DNA of 64,000 nucleotides from Methanofollis formosanus (GTDB lineage Archaea; Halobacteriota; Methanomicrobia; Methanomicrobiales; Methanofollaceae): NCBI RefSeq assembly GCF_019633745.1, contig NZ_CP037968.1, positions 1,494,789 through 1,558,788 on the forward strand. Direction: 5' to 3'. The translations under genes and the position numbers were made by a program. Position 1 is the first letter of the stretch. Each line of letters opens with the position of its first letter. The notes under the pieces are model-generated. The model ran no database searches. It was not told the origin of the DNA and was given only the letters and a program-made list of their open reading frames with translations. Below are positions 1-9,078 of this stretch, piece by piece.

Positions 1-770
1 AGGTGTGGTATTCCCGCTGAAAAAGATCACCTCTTTTCCGTCCCGCCCCAATCTTCGGGGTCATGCCGACAGGGAGGCGTCGTGATCAAACCATGCCGTC
101 CCACTTCACATGATCTGTTCTGTCATTTCGCGAGAAGATAGGGCAGGGGACGGCGAGGGGCGGTGTGATCCCGCTGAAGAATGTTCGGCCCTCTTTTGTT
201 CTGGTTCTATCCTCGGGGTCATGAAAATAAGACATTGTGGTGATCTGAATGGCCGTCCCCTCATCATTGGATATGTTCTGCCGTTTTGCGAGAGGATAGG
301 ACGGGGGACGGCGATAAATATCGACCTTCTCCCGTCCATGGTCAATCTTCGGGGTCATGACAACAGGACGGCGTGATGATCAGAACGTGCCGTCCCTGAT
401 CACCGGATCTGTTCTGCCGTCTCACGAAAAGATAGGACGGGGGACGGCACGAGGCGCGTGATCCCGCTGAAAAAAGATCAACCATCTTCCGCCCAGGTCT
501 ATCTCCGAGGTCATGACAACAGGACGACATGCTGATCAAACATGCCGCCCCCTATCCCATGATCGTTCCTGCCATCTCGCGAGAAGATAGCCGGGGGGCG
601 GCGAAGATGGGTGTGCTCCTGCTGAAGATGGATCGGCCCTCTCACGTCCCGGGTCCATCCCCGGGGTCACGACGATGAGGAAGGTGTGGGGATCGACCGT
701 GCCGCCTCCCATTGCAGGATCTCTTCCGTCGTCTCGCAATAGGATAGTCAGGGAACGGCGGAAGAATGGA
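1..770 (-). repeat. Tandem ~157-bp repeat array, family A (reverse orientation)
   Basis: About five related units fill the gap before the first gene. The landmark GGTCATG-like block recurs near 61, 219, 355, 512 and 667, giving spacings of about 158, 136, 157 and 155 bp. Each unit carries a TCGCGAGAAGATAG block and a hairpin whose arms are GCCGTCCC-like and GGGACGGC-like. Relative to the array at 44.6-45.5 kb the units lie in the opposite orientation. Short open frames here have repeat-derived translations and no plausible start context, so I call no gene. Confidence 0.8.
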
Positions 771-860
771 GGAAGGCAGATCGATCAGAAGGACTGTCCA
801 TAATCAATACGATACTTCGAAAGAAGAGCGGATGATTGATCCCCGTCTGGGGGGCTGTAC

Positions 861-1307
861 CTACAGGTCGCCGTTCGAGGCCTGGATGTCGCAGGAGAGG
901 CAGGCATCGGCAGGCGCTTCCTCGTCCATCACCCGGTAGGCATCGGCGAGGACCGAGGCATTGGACGCGAGGCCGGCGATGAGGATCGTCTCCAGGACCT
1001 CGTCGCGAGTCGCACCCTTGGCCCTGGCCGCCTGGATGTGGTACTCCACGCAATGGCGGCACTTGAGAGCGGCGCCGACAGCAAGGCTGATCAGTTCGAT
1101 GCACTTGGGGTCCAGGTGGCTGGTCTCAAAGACCGAGTTCTTGTACAAAAGATGGGAGATCAGCACCTCAGGCCGCTCTCCCATCCTTTTCAGGATCAGA
1201 GGCGCCCGGCCGAACTCCCCCTCAATCTCAGAAAGCCAGCGTGCTGCAGTCTCCGCGGTGCCCTCCTCGAGGATGGCGGCGAGTTTCTCTTCGTAGTCCA
1301 TCGTCAC
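861..1307 (-). CDS. Carboxymuconolactone decarboxylase / AhpD-like protein
   Basis: A 148-residue protein of the AhpD/CMD fold. A CRHC (CxxC) pair in the motif LKCRHCVEYH matches the redox-active Cys-x2-Cys-x3-His signature of peroxidase-type family members, which suggests a thiol-disulfide or peroxide role rather than decarboxylation. The GTG start overlaps the stop of the marker-7 gene as GTGA; an ATG two codons later is the alternative. It is the last gene of the methanogenesis-marker run, so it is probably co-transcribed with it. Substrate is unknown. The fold is secure and the link to methanogenesis is inference from position. Confidence 0.8.
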   Translation of the reverse strand: MTMDYEEKLAAILEEGTAETAARWLSEIEGEFGRAPLILKRMGERPEVLISHLLYKNSVFETSHLDPKCIELISLAVGAALKCRHCVEYHIQAARAKGATRDEVLETILIAGLASNASVLADAYRVMDEEAPADACLSCDIQASNGDL

Positions 1308-2242
1308 ACCATGAGATTGGTCTCGGAGAAGGGTTTAATCCTGACCCATATGTAGTTGCGCATCCGTGACGGGAGCGCCTCGGCGACATCCCCGACGGTC
1401 ACGCCTCCTTCGATCTCAATCTCCTTGAGTGACTGTGCATATTCGTCATACGGGAGTTTCACCCGCAGCCCCGCGATCTGGACCGTGACCGGCGTCGGGT
1501 GGTGCACCATGTGAATCGCGGGCAGGTTCTCCATGATCACGTCCATCAGCCTCGCCGGCGAGACCGAGAGCGGATCCTTGGCGATCGCCTCACGCCGCTC
1601 GTCGAGCGCCCTGGAGACCTCCTCGACCATCGCGTCCAGGGTCGCGAGTTCCTCGGGCTTCTTGGTCCGGTGCATGCACCTTCCCAGGCCCCCGACATAT
1701 CCCTCCACCGGCGGGTCGATGATCGCCTTCAGCCTTTCTGCGTCTGGGGCGCCGGTCAGGACGATCGGGACCGTTATCCCCCGCCGCAGGGCCGGGAACT
1801 TCTCCTCGATGCAGGTCTCGAAGGAGCCGAGCACATAGACCGCCAGGTCGTGCTCGTTGATCACGTCCCGCTCCTCGACATTGAGGTTCGCAATCCGCTT
1901 GCCGAATCCGCGGGCCAGTCCGACCATGTTGGTCTTCGCCCCGGCCCGCCGGAGATACTCGGCCACATCGCAGGAGGCATGGGGGAGATGATGGATCTCC
2001 AGACTCGGCGAGACGACGGCGATCTCGGTGCCCACCAGCGGGGCGACGATCACCTCGCCGCCGAGGGGTTTGCCCACCTCGCGGATCAGGTCGACGTCCT
2101 CTCTCGGGACCAGACACTGGAGGACGACCTCCTGGGCGATCATGTGTTTCTGGACAATATATCCGCCCAGATCTTCGATGAGGTCGACGACCTCGTCATG
2201 GCGGTAGACGCCGCCCTTGTAGGTGATCGGAACAAAGATCAC
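1304..2242 (-). CDS. mmp7: Methanogenesis marker protein 7
   Basis: A 312-residue protein recognised as methanogenesis marker 7 (TIGR03274 family) by overall sequence and its place beside markers 17 and 15. It has no signal peptide or membrane segment. The molecular function is not established; the family is confined to methyl-coenzyme M reductase-containing archaea. A GTG start overlaps the stop of the preceding marker-17 gene as GTGA, a sign of translational coupling. The same GTGA junction recurs with the downstream AhpD-like gene. Confidence 0.88.
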   Translation of the reverse strand: MIFVPITYKGGVYRHDEVVDLIEDLGGYIVQKHMIAQEVVLQCLVPREDVDLIREVGKPLGGEVIVAPLVGTEIAVVSPSLEIHHLPHASCDVAEYLRRAGAKTNMVGLARGFGKRIANLNVEERDVINEHDLAVYVLGSFETCIEEKFPALRRGITVPIVLTGAPDAERLKAIIDPPVEGYVGGLGRCMHRTKKPEELATLDAMVEEVSRALDERREAIAKDPLSVSPARLMDVIMENLPAIHMVHHPTPVTVQIAGLRVKLPYDEYAQSLKEIEIEGGVTVGDVAEALPSRMRNYIWVRIKPFSETNLMV

Positions 2243-2826
2243 AGCACCACCCCGACCTTCTCAAATTTCTCGGCGACGATGGTCTCGACCACCTCCTCAG
2301 GGAGGGTGTCCTCGCTTGCCACATAATAGAAGACCCCGGCCCGGTGGTATTGCCGGCGGACCTTGAAGCCCTCGGGGGCGATGATCTGGAGGGCATAGAC
2401 CAGATCTTTGTACAGCCCGTCTTCGGGATCGGCGATGACGATCTCCTCGATCCCGCGCGGGTTCTCACCGGCGGGCACGGTGACCAGCACCGAGAACCGG
2501 TCGGGCTGATCGACATGTTCCTTGCCGTAGCGTGCCCAGAGGGCCTCGAGCATCGGCGCAAGATAGGTCTCGTTCCCGATCGAGAGGACCGCCCGGCCTT
2601 CCTCGTCCACGTTCACGTCGGCGGCGTCCCGTATCCTGACCAGGGCCCCGGCCGGATGGGTGGTCCCCACCGCCACGAAGAGCGGCACCCCGGGGTCGAC
2701 GAAGATGTGGATCTTCTGCACGATCCTGACCAGGTCAAGGTCGAGGAGGACGTCGTTGGCGACATCCTCGTAGGCCTTCTTCCCCCGTTCCTCGGGACAC
2801 TCGACCACGAAGTACTCGATTGGCAT
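2239..2826 (-). CDS. mmp17: Methanogenesis marker protein 17
   Basis: A 195-residue soluble protein beginning MPIEYFVVECPEERG, assigned to methanogenesis marker 17 from its sequence and its position between markers 15 and 7. The ATG abuts the TAG stop of marker 15 with no spacer, and its 3' end overlaps marker 7 by 4 bp. No catalytic motif is evident. The biochemical role is unknown, though the family always tracks with the methyl-CoM reductase system. Confidence 0.85.
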   Translation of the reverse strand: MPIEYFVVECPEERGKKAYEDVANDVLLDLDLVRIVQKIHIFVDPGVPLFVAVGTTHPAGALVRIRDAADVNVDEEGRAVLSIGNETYLAPMLEALWARYGKEHVDQPDRFSVLVTVPAGENPRGIEEIVIADPEDGLYKDLVYALQIIAPEGFKVRRQYHRAGVFYYVASEDTLPEEVVETIVAEKFEKVGVVL

Positions 2827-4065
2827 CTACTCTCCCCTGATATACCCGGAAGCGAGAAGCGCACTCCCGACCGACCCGATATACTGGGAATGCGGCGGGA
2901 CGACGATCTCGGTCTGGAGGAGGTCGCCCATCGCACGGACCAGCCCCTGGATGAGCGAGGTGCCGCCGACCATGATCACCGGCTCCTTGATATCCACCTC
3001 CTGGAGCTGCTGCTCAAAGACCTGCTCGGCCACTGAGTGGCAGGCCGCGGCGGCGACGTCCTCGCGGGCGCTCCCCTCGGCGAGGGCGTTGACCAGGCTC
3101 TGCGTCCCGAAGACGATACAGTACGAGTTCATCGGGACCGTGTCGCCCATTCCTTTCATCGCGAGGGGACCGAGTTCGGTGATGTCGACCCCGAGCCGCT
3201 TTGCGGTCATCTCCAGGAACCGGCCCGACGCCCCGGCGCAGATCCCGCCCATCGTGAAGGTGCCCGGGATCCCGTCCTGGACCGAGATGGCCTTGTTGTC
3301 CATCCCGCCGATGTCGATGACCGTCGCCGGCCCGTGCTGCCGGTCGGCAAGGTAGACCGCACCCTTCGAGTTGACAGTCAGTTCTTCCTGGACGAGTTGC
3401 GCATTGAACTTCTTCCCGATAAGATAGCGGCCGTACCCGGTGGTACCGATGGCCTCGATCTCGTCGAACCTGATCCCCGCCTCCTGGAGGGCGAGGTCGA
3501 CGACCCCCTCGGCGCTCTTCAGTACCTCGGTGGTAGGCAGCCACCCGGTCCCGACGATCTCGTTGTCCTTCATCACCACCGCCTTGGTGGTCGAGGACCC
3601 CGAGTCGATCCCGAGGGTGATCCCTTCCTGCTCCTCGCGGGCGAGGAGGGCCCGCCGCCTGGCGATGGTGGTGAGGGCCTCCATCCTGGTGAGCAGGGTG
3701 CCCGAGGTCGTCCGTTCGGTGAAGGAGTACGAGACCACCGGGAGGGCCGAGTTCTCGTGGATGTACCGGCGCAGTTCGTTTCTGACGATCGCCGCCTCCG
3801 CACACCTGAAACAGGTGGCGATGAAGACGGCGTCGGCGTCGATCCGTCCCTCGACCAGGGCCTTTGCCCGTGCGATCGCGAGTTTGAGGTCAGGACTTCT
3901 CACGTCGAGCCCGAACCCGGAGAAGCCCTGCTGCACGTCGACGAGGGCGATGTCGGGGAAGAAGACCTCGGCGTCCACCATCTCGGCCGCATCATAGATC
4001 TCCTTCTGGACCCCCGAGTACTCCGGACCACAGGAGAGTTGCGCGATCCGCACCTTCTCGGTCAC
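2827..4065 (-). CDS. mmp15: Methanogenesis marker protein 15, BcrAD/BadFG-type ATPase
   Basis: About 412 residues. The C-terminal two thirds is an ASKHA-fold activase related to 2-hydroxyacyl-CoA dehydratase activators. The phosphate-binding segments [13 protein letters not shown] and [12 protein letters not shown] are visible. [13 protein letters not shown] and [11 protein letters not shown] sit where the activator family carries its Fe-S cysteines. The N-terminal ~120 residues contain further cysteines. An ATP-dependent, low-potential electron role for the methyl-CoM reductase system is a family-based inference. I start at the GTG at 4065, which overlaps the marker-5 stop as GTGA; the frame stays open upstream, but that part overlaps marker 5. 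Confidence 0.88.
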   Translation of the reverse strand: MTEKVRIAQLSCGPEYSGVQKEIYDAAEMVDAEVFFPDIALVDVQQGFSGFGLDVRSPDLKLAIARAKALVEGRIDADAVFIATCFRCAEAAIVRNELRRYIHENSALPVVSYSFTERTTSGTLLTRMEALTTIARRRALLAREEQEGITLGIDSGSSTTKAVVMKDNEIVGTGWLPTTEVLKSAEGVVDLALQEAGIRFDEIEAIGTTGYGRYLIGKKFNAQLVQEELTVNSKGAVYLADRQHGPATVIDIGGMDNKAISVQDGIPGTFTMGGICAGASGRFLEMTAKRLGVDITELGPLAMKGMGDTVPMNSYCIVFGTQSLVNALAEGSAREDVAAAACHSVAEQVFEQQLQEVDIKEPVIMVGGTSLIQGLVRAMGDLLQTEIVVPPHSQYIGSVGSALLASGYIRGE

Positions 4066-4514
4066 GCCGACCCCTCCGTTTCCAGTCCGGTCAGGAACTC
4101 CTTGAGCGCCGCGACAAACCCGACGCCCTCCTCGTCGCTCGTCGGGTAGGCGACATCGAGGACCGGGATCCCCTTGTTCCTGAGATGGAACTGGATCAAC
4201 TCGTTCGTCCTCGCACACCCCATGCACCCGAAGGCATAGTCGGGGTCTTTGATGATGATCGCCGCCTCGGCCTCCTCAATGAGAGGACCGTACACCGCCA
4301 TGCGGCCGCGCACTCCCGACGGCACCTCGACCGCCGCCCATTTCAACCCCTTCTTCGGTTCTTCCGGGGTGATCTGGAGCGGGGGGCTCTCAAACCCGGG
4401 GGTCTGGATGCGTTCACGTATGCCGATCGCCGATCCCAGGGGCTCGTGCCCGAACCTGGCGACCATGTCGGAGAGGATGAGGCTTGTCGCCGGATAGATA
4501 AACACCTTCACCAT
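4062..4514 (-). CDS. mmp5: Methanogenesis marker protein 5
   Basis: A 150-residue protein of the methanogenesis marker 5 family (TIGR03271). A CMGC (CxxC) motif lies in the segment [13 protein letters not shown], and the order mmp6-mmp5-mmp15 matches other methanogens. It is soluble with no transmembrane stretch. Its stop overlaps the GTG of marker 15. Function is unknown. Confidence 0.85.
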   Translation of the reverse strand: MVKVFIYPATSLILSDMVARFGHEPLGSAIGIRERIQTPGFESPPLQITPEEPKKGLKWAAVEVPSGVRGRMAVYGPLIEEAEAAIIIKDPDYAFGCMGCARTNELIQFHLRNKGIPVLDVAYPTSDEEGVGFVAALKEFLTGLETEGSA

Positions 4515-4516
4515 TC

Positions 4517-4987
4517 TTAGGGCTCCTCAGCTTCGATCAATTCCTTCAGTTTCTTCAGGTCGAGCGGATGCGCCCGCTCTTCATCCGGCCGTCTGGCAGC
4601 GGCCTCCTCAATCTCCCCGGTGTCCATCCCGGCCACGCGCGCAAGCCCGTGCGAGATGTACCTCACCCGCTGCATCTCGAACTCGTGCCCGAGATACCCG
4701 GGCCGCGCTCCGCCCAGGTTGGCCCGACACCGGCGCTCGTCGCCGGGCGGAAATCCCCGGTCTTTGATGAAAATATGCGTCGGGTCGAACGCCCGGATCG
4801 CCTCGACAAGGGACTCGACCTCTTCGGGTTTCCCGGTCACCTGGAGACCGAAACAGGTCTCCTTGATCATGACACCGGCAGAGATCTCGTAGGCTTTCAC
4901 CGCGAGATCCTTCGCGGTGAGGAGCGGCGACTCAACGAAGACGTACTTCGTGACCGTCCCCTGATATTTCGGGACGTACTCAGCCAT
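4517..4987 (-). CDS. mmp6: Methanogenesis marker protein 6
   Basis: A 156-residue protein starting MAEYVPKYQGTVTKY, assigned to methanogenesis marker 6 (TIGR03272). I use the ATG at 4987; the frame stays open upstream, but that part only antisense-overlaps or out-of-frame-overlaps marker 3 and is not family-like. The start overlaps the marker-3 stop by 8 bp. The C-terminal third is charged. Function is unknown. Confidence 0.85.
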   Translation of the reverse strand: MAEYVPKYQGTVTKYVFVESPLLTAKDLAVKAYEISAGVMIKETCFGLQVTGKPEEVESLVEAIRAFDPTHIFIKDRGFPPGDERRCRANLGGARPGYLGHEFEMQRVRYISHGLARVAGMDTGEIEEAAARRPDEERAHPLDLKKLKELIEAEEP

Positions 4988-6518
4988 GTTTCCGCACCTC
5001 CCTGATATAGACCTTCTCTCCCTCGGTAAACGCAGCCAGTTTCTCCATATCGAGCACGCTCCCGATGATGTTCGTGCCGTCGAAGGGTTCTGAGGTCGGC
5101 CCGAACTCCGAGTTGTCGGTCGCCCGGGCCCCGACCATCCCCGCACCCCGGCGGGACTCGTTGGTCATTGCAAGCAGACCGGCGGGCACGAGATCGTGCG
5201 GCGTGTTCTCGGGGATGATGTTGACCTTCTTTTTGATCTTCGGCTTGAAGAGGACGACGTCCTCGAAGGTGAAGAGGACCGGCATCGAACCGACAAAATG
5301 GGTCTTCAGACCGGTGGCGCGCCTGAAGATGTCGCAGGTCAGAGGAGCGGCCTCGTCGTCGAGGGTGATGGAGACGACCTTTTCTGCTGGCAGGACCGAG
5401 AGGGTCACCGCCCCGGCGGCCAGGGCCTCCAGGGTGGTCCCCGGTTTCTGCCCGACGACCACCAGGTCGTCGCCCTCGCCGTCCAGCGTCACCTCGATCC
5501 CGCGCTCCTCCGCGATGGCCAACGCATCGGCAAGGGAGAGCCCCACCAGGTCGAAACGCGGCGGGTCGACCGAGACCGCAAACCGTTGCCCCTTCCCTGC
5601 AAGTTTGACCAGTTCGATCCCGTGAACGACCTGGCCGACGAGGGTGTGGCCAGGGTGACTCGGGATCTCCTCGCGGTAGATATACACCGCACCGCGGGAA
5701 CCTCCGGCCGTCCGCACCGTCACCGCACCTTCATGCCGCGGCATTTTGCGGTCCATCAGGACATCCATCGGAGCCATCGTCTCGTCCCTGATATGGGTGC
5801 TCGCCGCCCGGCCGACCGAGAAGGAACCCCCTTCAAGGGAGAGGAGAAGATGTTCGACGCTTCCGGCGGTCTTGGTGTCGGAACGACCGTCGGCAAACCC
5901 TTCGGCGCTGATCTCGACCCTGGTGACGACCTCGGCCCCCTCCTCCAGGGGTGTTGCCGGGTCGAGGGTCACAAACGAGGTGGTGCGGTCGGCCCAGGAG
6001 ACGATCCGTTCGATCCCGGTGATCTCGTCGCCCTGAGTCCAGCGATCGATGACGCCCCGGCCCGAGACGACGCGGCCGATCACCCCGCCGTCGGCACCGG
6101 CCCCGAAGTCGGCCCGGTGATCGGCGCGGCAGAAGAGAAGAAGCGACTTTGCCGGGTCGTAGCCGGCACACCCGAGCACCACGTCGCCGCGGGCGTACCG
6201 GTGCGGGGTGCGATCGGGAACCACGCCGGAGACCAGCGGCCCGAACGCCGCGGCGTATCGGTCGCTCCACCGCAGGGCCCGCGGCCCTGCCTCGCGCAGG
6301 GCCGCACCGTCGCCGAAATATTCGGTATAGAGTGAGGTGATCTCGATCACGACCTCGCCGGCCGTGGTCATAAAGCGGATATGCTCGGTCCGGGCGGCCT
6401 CACGGGTCGCCGGCCTGATCACCGCGACGACGAACTCCCACTCATGGTCAGGGAGGAGGTCGCCAAGCGTCGCTCCTTCGGGGAGGGCCACCTGCCTGCC
6501 GTCGAGCAGGACCTGCAT
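4980..6518 (-). CDS. mmp3: Methanogenesis marker protein 3
   Basis: A 512-residue protein of the methanogenesis marker 3 family (TIGR03268), a large protein with a peptidyl-prolyl isomerase/cyclophilin-like region. The first ~30 residues (MQVLLDGRQVALPEGATLGD) look like a beta-grasp segment. It follows atwA after 14 bp, with a GGAG-type ribosome site in the gap. The family co-occurs with atwA in methanogens, which suggests a role in assembling or activating methyl-CoM reductase; that role is not shown by the sequence. Confidence 0.87.
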   Translation of the reverse strand: MQVLLDGRQVALPEGATLGDLLPDHEWEFVVAVIRPATREAARTEHIRFMTTAGEVVIEITSLYTEYFGDGAALREAGPRALRWSDRYAAAFGPLVSGVVPDRTPHRYARGDVVLGCAGYDPAKSLLLFCRADHRADFGAGADGGVIGRVVSGRGVIDRWTQGDEITGIERIVSWADRTTSFVTLDPATPLEEGAEVVTRVEISAEGFADGRSDTKTAGSVEHLLLSLEGGSFSVGRAASTHIRDETMAPMDVLMDRKMPRHEGAVTVRTAGGSRGAVYIYREEIPSHPGHTLVGQVVHGIELVKLAGKGQRFAVSVDPPRFDLVGLSLADALAIAEERGIEVTLDGEGDDLVVVGQKPGTTLEALAAGAVTLSVLPAEKVVSITLDDEAAPLTCDIFRRATGLKTHFVGSMPVLFTFEDVVLFKPKIKKKVNIIPENTPHDLVPAGLLAMTNESRRGAGMVGARATDNSEFGPTSEPFDGTNIIGSVLDMEKLAAFTEGEKVYIREVRKHG

Positions 6519-6532
6519 GATCTTCTCCTCCT

Positions 6533-8143
6533 CTACGCCGTGGGCTTCCCCATGATCTCGCGTTCTTCGTCGGTCAGCCTGGCGAGCACTTCCTCGGGGT
6601 CGCCGAGAGCGATGATCTTGCCGCCCCGCATCAGGGCGATCCGGTCACAGATGTCGTGCACGAAGTCCATGTCGTGCGAGACCACAATAAAGGTCTCGTC
6701 CATCTCCTCGCGGGCATGCATGATCGAGTGCTTCACGTCGACCTTGGTGATCGGGTCCATTGTCCCGGTCGGTTCGTCAAGGATGACGATCCTGGGCTCC
6801 CTGATGAGCACCTGTGCCAGGGCGACGCGGTGGCGTTCGCCTTCCGAGAGTTCGCTCGGCCGGCGGTCCAGGATCTCCCTGCTCTTCTCCTCAGGGAACC
6901 CGGCCATCTTCAGGGTGATGATCGCCTTCCTGACCGCGAGTTCCTTGGGGAACTCAAGCCCGATGGCGTCGGTGAGGTTGTCGAGGACCGTCCGGTGAGG
7001 ATAAAGGTCGTACTCCTGGTGGAGAAGTCCAATATAGCCCTTGGCCCTGCCGCGGAACTCGATGCCGGGCTTGGTCATGTCCACCCACCCCTCGCCGATC
7101 CGCACGTTCATCTCGCCGCCGGTCGGTTCGATGATGCCTGAGATCATCCTGGAGAGCGTCGTCTTCCCGGCACCGCTCTTCCCGATGATCCCGAAGACCT
7201 CCTTCTCCTTCACCTCGAAGGTGACGCCGTCGACGGCCTTGACCATCCCGCGGTCGACCGAGAGATACCGCTTGATGACGTCGCGCGCCACCAGCACGTT
7301 CTCCCCGAGTTCGGCCTCCTCGTAGGTCTCGGTGTCGGAGTACCCCGCCATGAAGCGTGCGATAACCTCGTCCGGCTTGCCGAGGATCTCGATCTCGCCG
7401 TCTTTGAGCATAATCGCCCGGTCGGCGACGTCCTGGATGACCTGGGAGAAGTGGGAGGTGACCATCATCCCCATATCGTTCTTCTCGGCCGCTTCCTTGA
7501 GCATCCGGTGGACCAGGGTCGCGGTGCCGGGGTCGAGGGTGCCGGTCGGTTCGTCGGCAAAGAGGGTGAACGGTTCCTTGGCAAGCTGCCTGGCAAGCAC
7601 CACCCGCTGCTTCTCGCCGCCCGAGAGGTCACGGGCGATATGCATCATCCGGTGGGAGAGACGGACCTCGTCAAGGAGGTCGGCGGCGCGGTTGACCGCC
7701 TTTGATGGCGGGTATCTGATGTCCTCAAGGGCATGGAGGACATTCTCGATGACCCGGTCGTTCCCGTACAGGGCAAAGGTCCGCTGGAACATGATTGCGG
7801 TCCTTGCCATGACCCGCCTCTTCATCTGTTCGTTCTCAGGGTTCCAGAGGTCGACGTCGACCGGGGCCATCATCTGGCCACACTTCGGACATTTTTCTCC
7901 GGCCCTGCTCGGGACATCCACCCATCCGCACCCTTCGCAGGCGGCGACATGGTAGATCACCTTTCCTTCTGTCGGAGGTTGATCGACGCCCCTGATGAGG
8001 TGGAGAAGGACCGTCTTCCCCGACCCGCTGCGGCCGATGATCCCGACGATCTCTCCCTCCTCAACCTCAAAATTGATATTGTTGAGCGCCCTCTTCTCTC
8101 CAAAATCCATGCAGAGGTTCTCGACTGTGATCAACGCGGTCAT
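6533..8143 (-). CDS. atwA: Methyl-CoM reductase activation component A2 (ABC-type ATPase)
   Basis: A 536-residue tandem ABC ATPase without membrane segments. Walker A motifs are GRSGSGKT (residues 37-44) and GKSGAGKT in the second half. The signature motifs are LSGGEKQR and LSEGERHR, with Walker B DEPTG in both halves. The first domain carries an insertion with two CxxC pairs (CEGC and CPKC), a zinc-ribbon-like feature typical of A2. A2 supplies ATP for reductive activation of methyl-CoM reductase. A strong AAAGGAG ribosome site precedes the ATG, and a promoter-like TATA box and palindrome lie just upstream. Confidence 0.93.
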   Translation of the reverse strand: MTALITVENLCMDFGEKRALNNINFEVEEGEIVGIIGRSGSGKTVLLHLIRGVDQPPTEGKVIYHVAACEGCGWVDVPSRAGEKCPKCGQMMAPVDVDLWNPENEQMKRRVMARTAIMFQRTFALYGNDRVIENVLHALEDIRYPPSKAVNRAADLLDEVRLSHRMMHIARDLSGGEKQRVVLARQLAKEPFTLFADEPTGTLDPGTATLVHRMLKEAAEKNDMGMMVTSHFSQVIQDVADRAIMLKDGEIEILGKPDEVIARFMAGYSDTETYEEAELGENVLVARDVIKRYLSVDRGMVKAVDGVTFEVKEKEVFGIIGKSGAGKTTLSRMISGIIEPTGGEMNVRIGEGWVDMTKPGIEFRGRAKGYIGLLHQEYDLYPHRTVLDNLTDAIGLEFPKELAVRKAIITLKMAGFPEEKSREILDRRPSELSEGERHRVALAQVLIREPRIVILDEPTGTMDPITKVDVKHSIMHAREEMDETFIVVSHDMDFVHDICDRIALMRGGKIIALGDPEEVLARLTDEEREIMGKPTA

Positions 8144-8160
8144 GCTCTACTCCTTTGATT

Positions 8161-8180
8161 CCTCAAACGTACTCTTGAGG
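8161..8180 (-). promoter_or_regulatory. Imperfect 20-bp palindrome upstream of atwA
   Basis: Arms CCTCAA and TTGAGG flank an 8-bp centre, and the full 10+10 halves match at 8 of 10 positions. It lies 18 bp upstream of the atwA ATG, between the ribosome site and a TATA-like element. That is where a repressor would block the start of transcription. Repressor identity is unknown. Confidence 0.45.
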
Positions 8181-8195
8181 TCAGACCATATTATC

Positions 8196-8208
8196 CTTTA
8201 TATTGAGA
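8196..8208 (-). promoter_or_regulatory. TATA-like element for atwA
   Basis: Read on the minus strand the sequence is CTCAATATAAAGG, about 55-65 bp upstream of the atwA start and overlapping the end of the HAD gene. It suggests that the atwA-mmp operon can be transcribed on its own as well as from the HAD gene. Confidence 0.45.
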
Positions 8209-9025
8209 CAATACCATCATCAGAGAGTTCCCGCACAATTGGGACGACTTCCCTGACATTTTTGATGATATACCCGGCCGCCCGGGTCAACTGCTCGGGC
8301 TTCTCTCTCGACTGCTGTTCTGAGAGAATACTGATGTCGGCCCGCCTGAATGCTTTCAGGTCGTTGATCCCGTCCCCGACCATCACCACCGTCTCATAGT
8401 AGTCCTGGAGGTCCTCGACGATCTGGGCCTTGATGGAGGGCGTGGCGATCCCGTGGACCTGGTCACGCGGGATGCCGAGGTGATCGGCGATCTGTTCCAG
8501 TTTGGCGGCCCGATCGCCCGAGGCGATGTAGGTGGCGACGCCCATGGCATGAAGACTCTCGATCGTCTCTTTCGCCCCCTTGAACGGTCGGCCGCCGGCG
8601 GTGACCGTGAACTCGATCCCCCGCTTCGAAAGGTTGAGGATGGCCCCTGAGTCCATCACCACCAGTTCCTCCTCTTTCAAGATCCCCCAGACGTCCTTGA
8701 TGCAGGCCTGGAGATCCCCGACCAGGGCCTCGCGGTCCCCGTACAGGAGGTTCGCGAGTTCTTCGTGCGGCGTGACCTGCCTGAGACAGGACACCCCGAA
8801 ACCGACCTTCCGTTCACAGAGGTACTCGGAGAGGAACTGATCGTCGGGTGCCCCCATCACGTCCCTGCTGTGGGCGTTGAGCGCGATGAGCACCCGGGCG
8901 GGGTCGCGGCAGGTGAGCAGGGTCGTCTCGACGTCGGGGAGGATTTCCCCGGTCCCGACATCTCGTGCCGTCCGGTAACTCCTCAGAAGAGTTCCGGCGC
9001 TGTCAAATACCACTGCAATGCTCAT
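8198..9025 (-). CDS. HAD-superfamily phosphatase, P-type-ATPase-like, soluble
   Basis: A 275-residue HAD protein without transmembrane segments. Motif I is FDSAGTLL: the nucleophile Asp is present (residue 8), but the residue two places later is Ala rather than the usual Asp of phosphatases. Motif IV is GDGINDL, the P-type-ATPase form. This resembles the soluble P-type-ATPase-like phosphatases of methanogens; the substrate is unknown. I prefer the ATG at 9025; a GTG three codons upstream (9034) is also possible. It sits 54 bp ahead of atwA on the same strand and is divergent from the isomerase gene. Confidence 0.8.
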   Translation of the reverse strand: MSIAVVFDSAGTLLRSYRTARDVGTGEILPDVETTLLTCRDPARVLIALNAHSRDVMGAPDDQFLSEYLCERKVGFGVSCLRQVTPHEELANLLYGDREALVGDLQACIKDVWGILKEEELVVMDSGAILNLSKRGIEFTVTAGGRPFKGAKETIESLHAMGVATYIASGDRAAKLEQIADHLGIPRDQVHGIATPSIKAQIVEDLQDYYETVVMVGDGINDLKAFRRADISILSEQQSREKPEQLTRAAGYIIKNVREVVPIVRELSDDGIVSI

Positions 9026-9078
9026 GATACTCACAGGTTAACCTTATGTGATGGGATATTCATCTACTCCCATTAAGT

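Noticed and set aside
86-358. Small genes in the first repeat array
   Set aside because: The same peptides (CHDPEDRTR, FSAGS-type) recur wherever family A occurs, on either strand, so they are translated repeats.
3037-4149. Long antisense open frame across marker 15
   Set aside because: GC-rich codon structure of the real gene keeps the opposite strand open; the translation is Arg/Gly/Asp-rich without a family. The same applies to antisense frames at 1499-2326, 5196-6335, 9957-11408 and 60520-62367.
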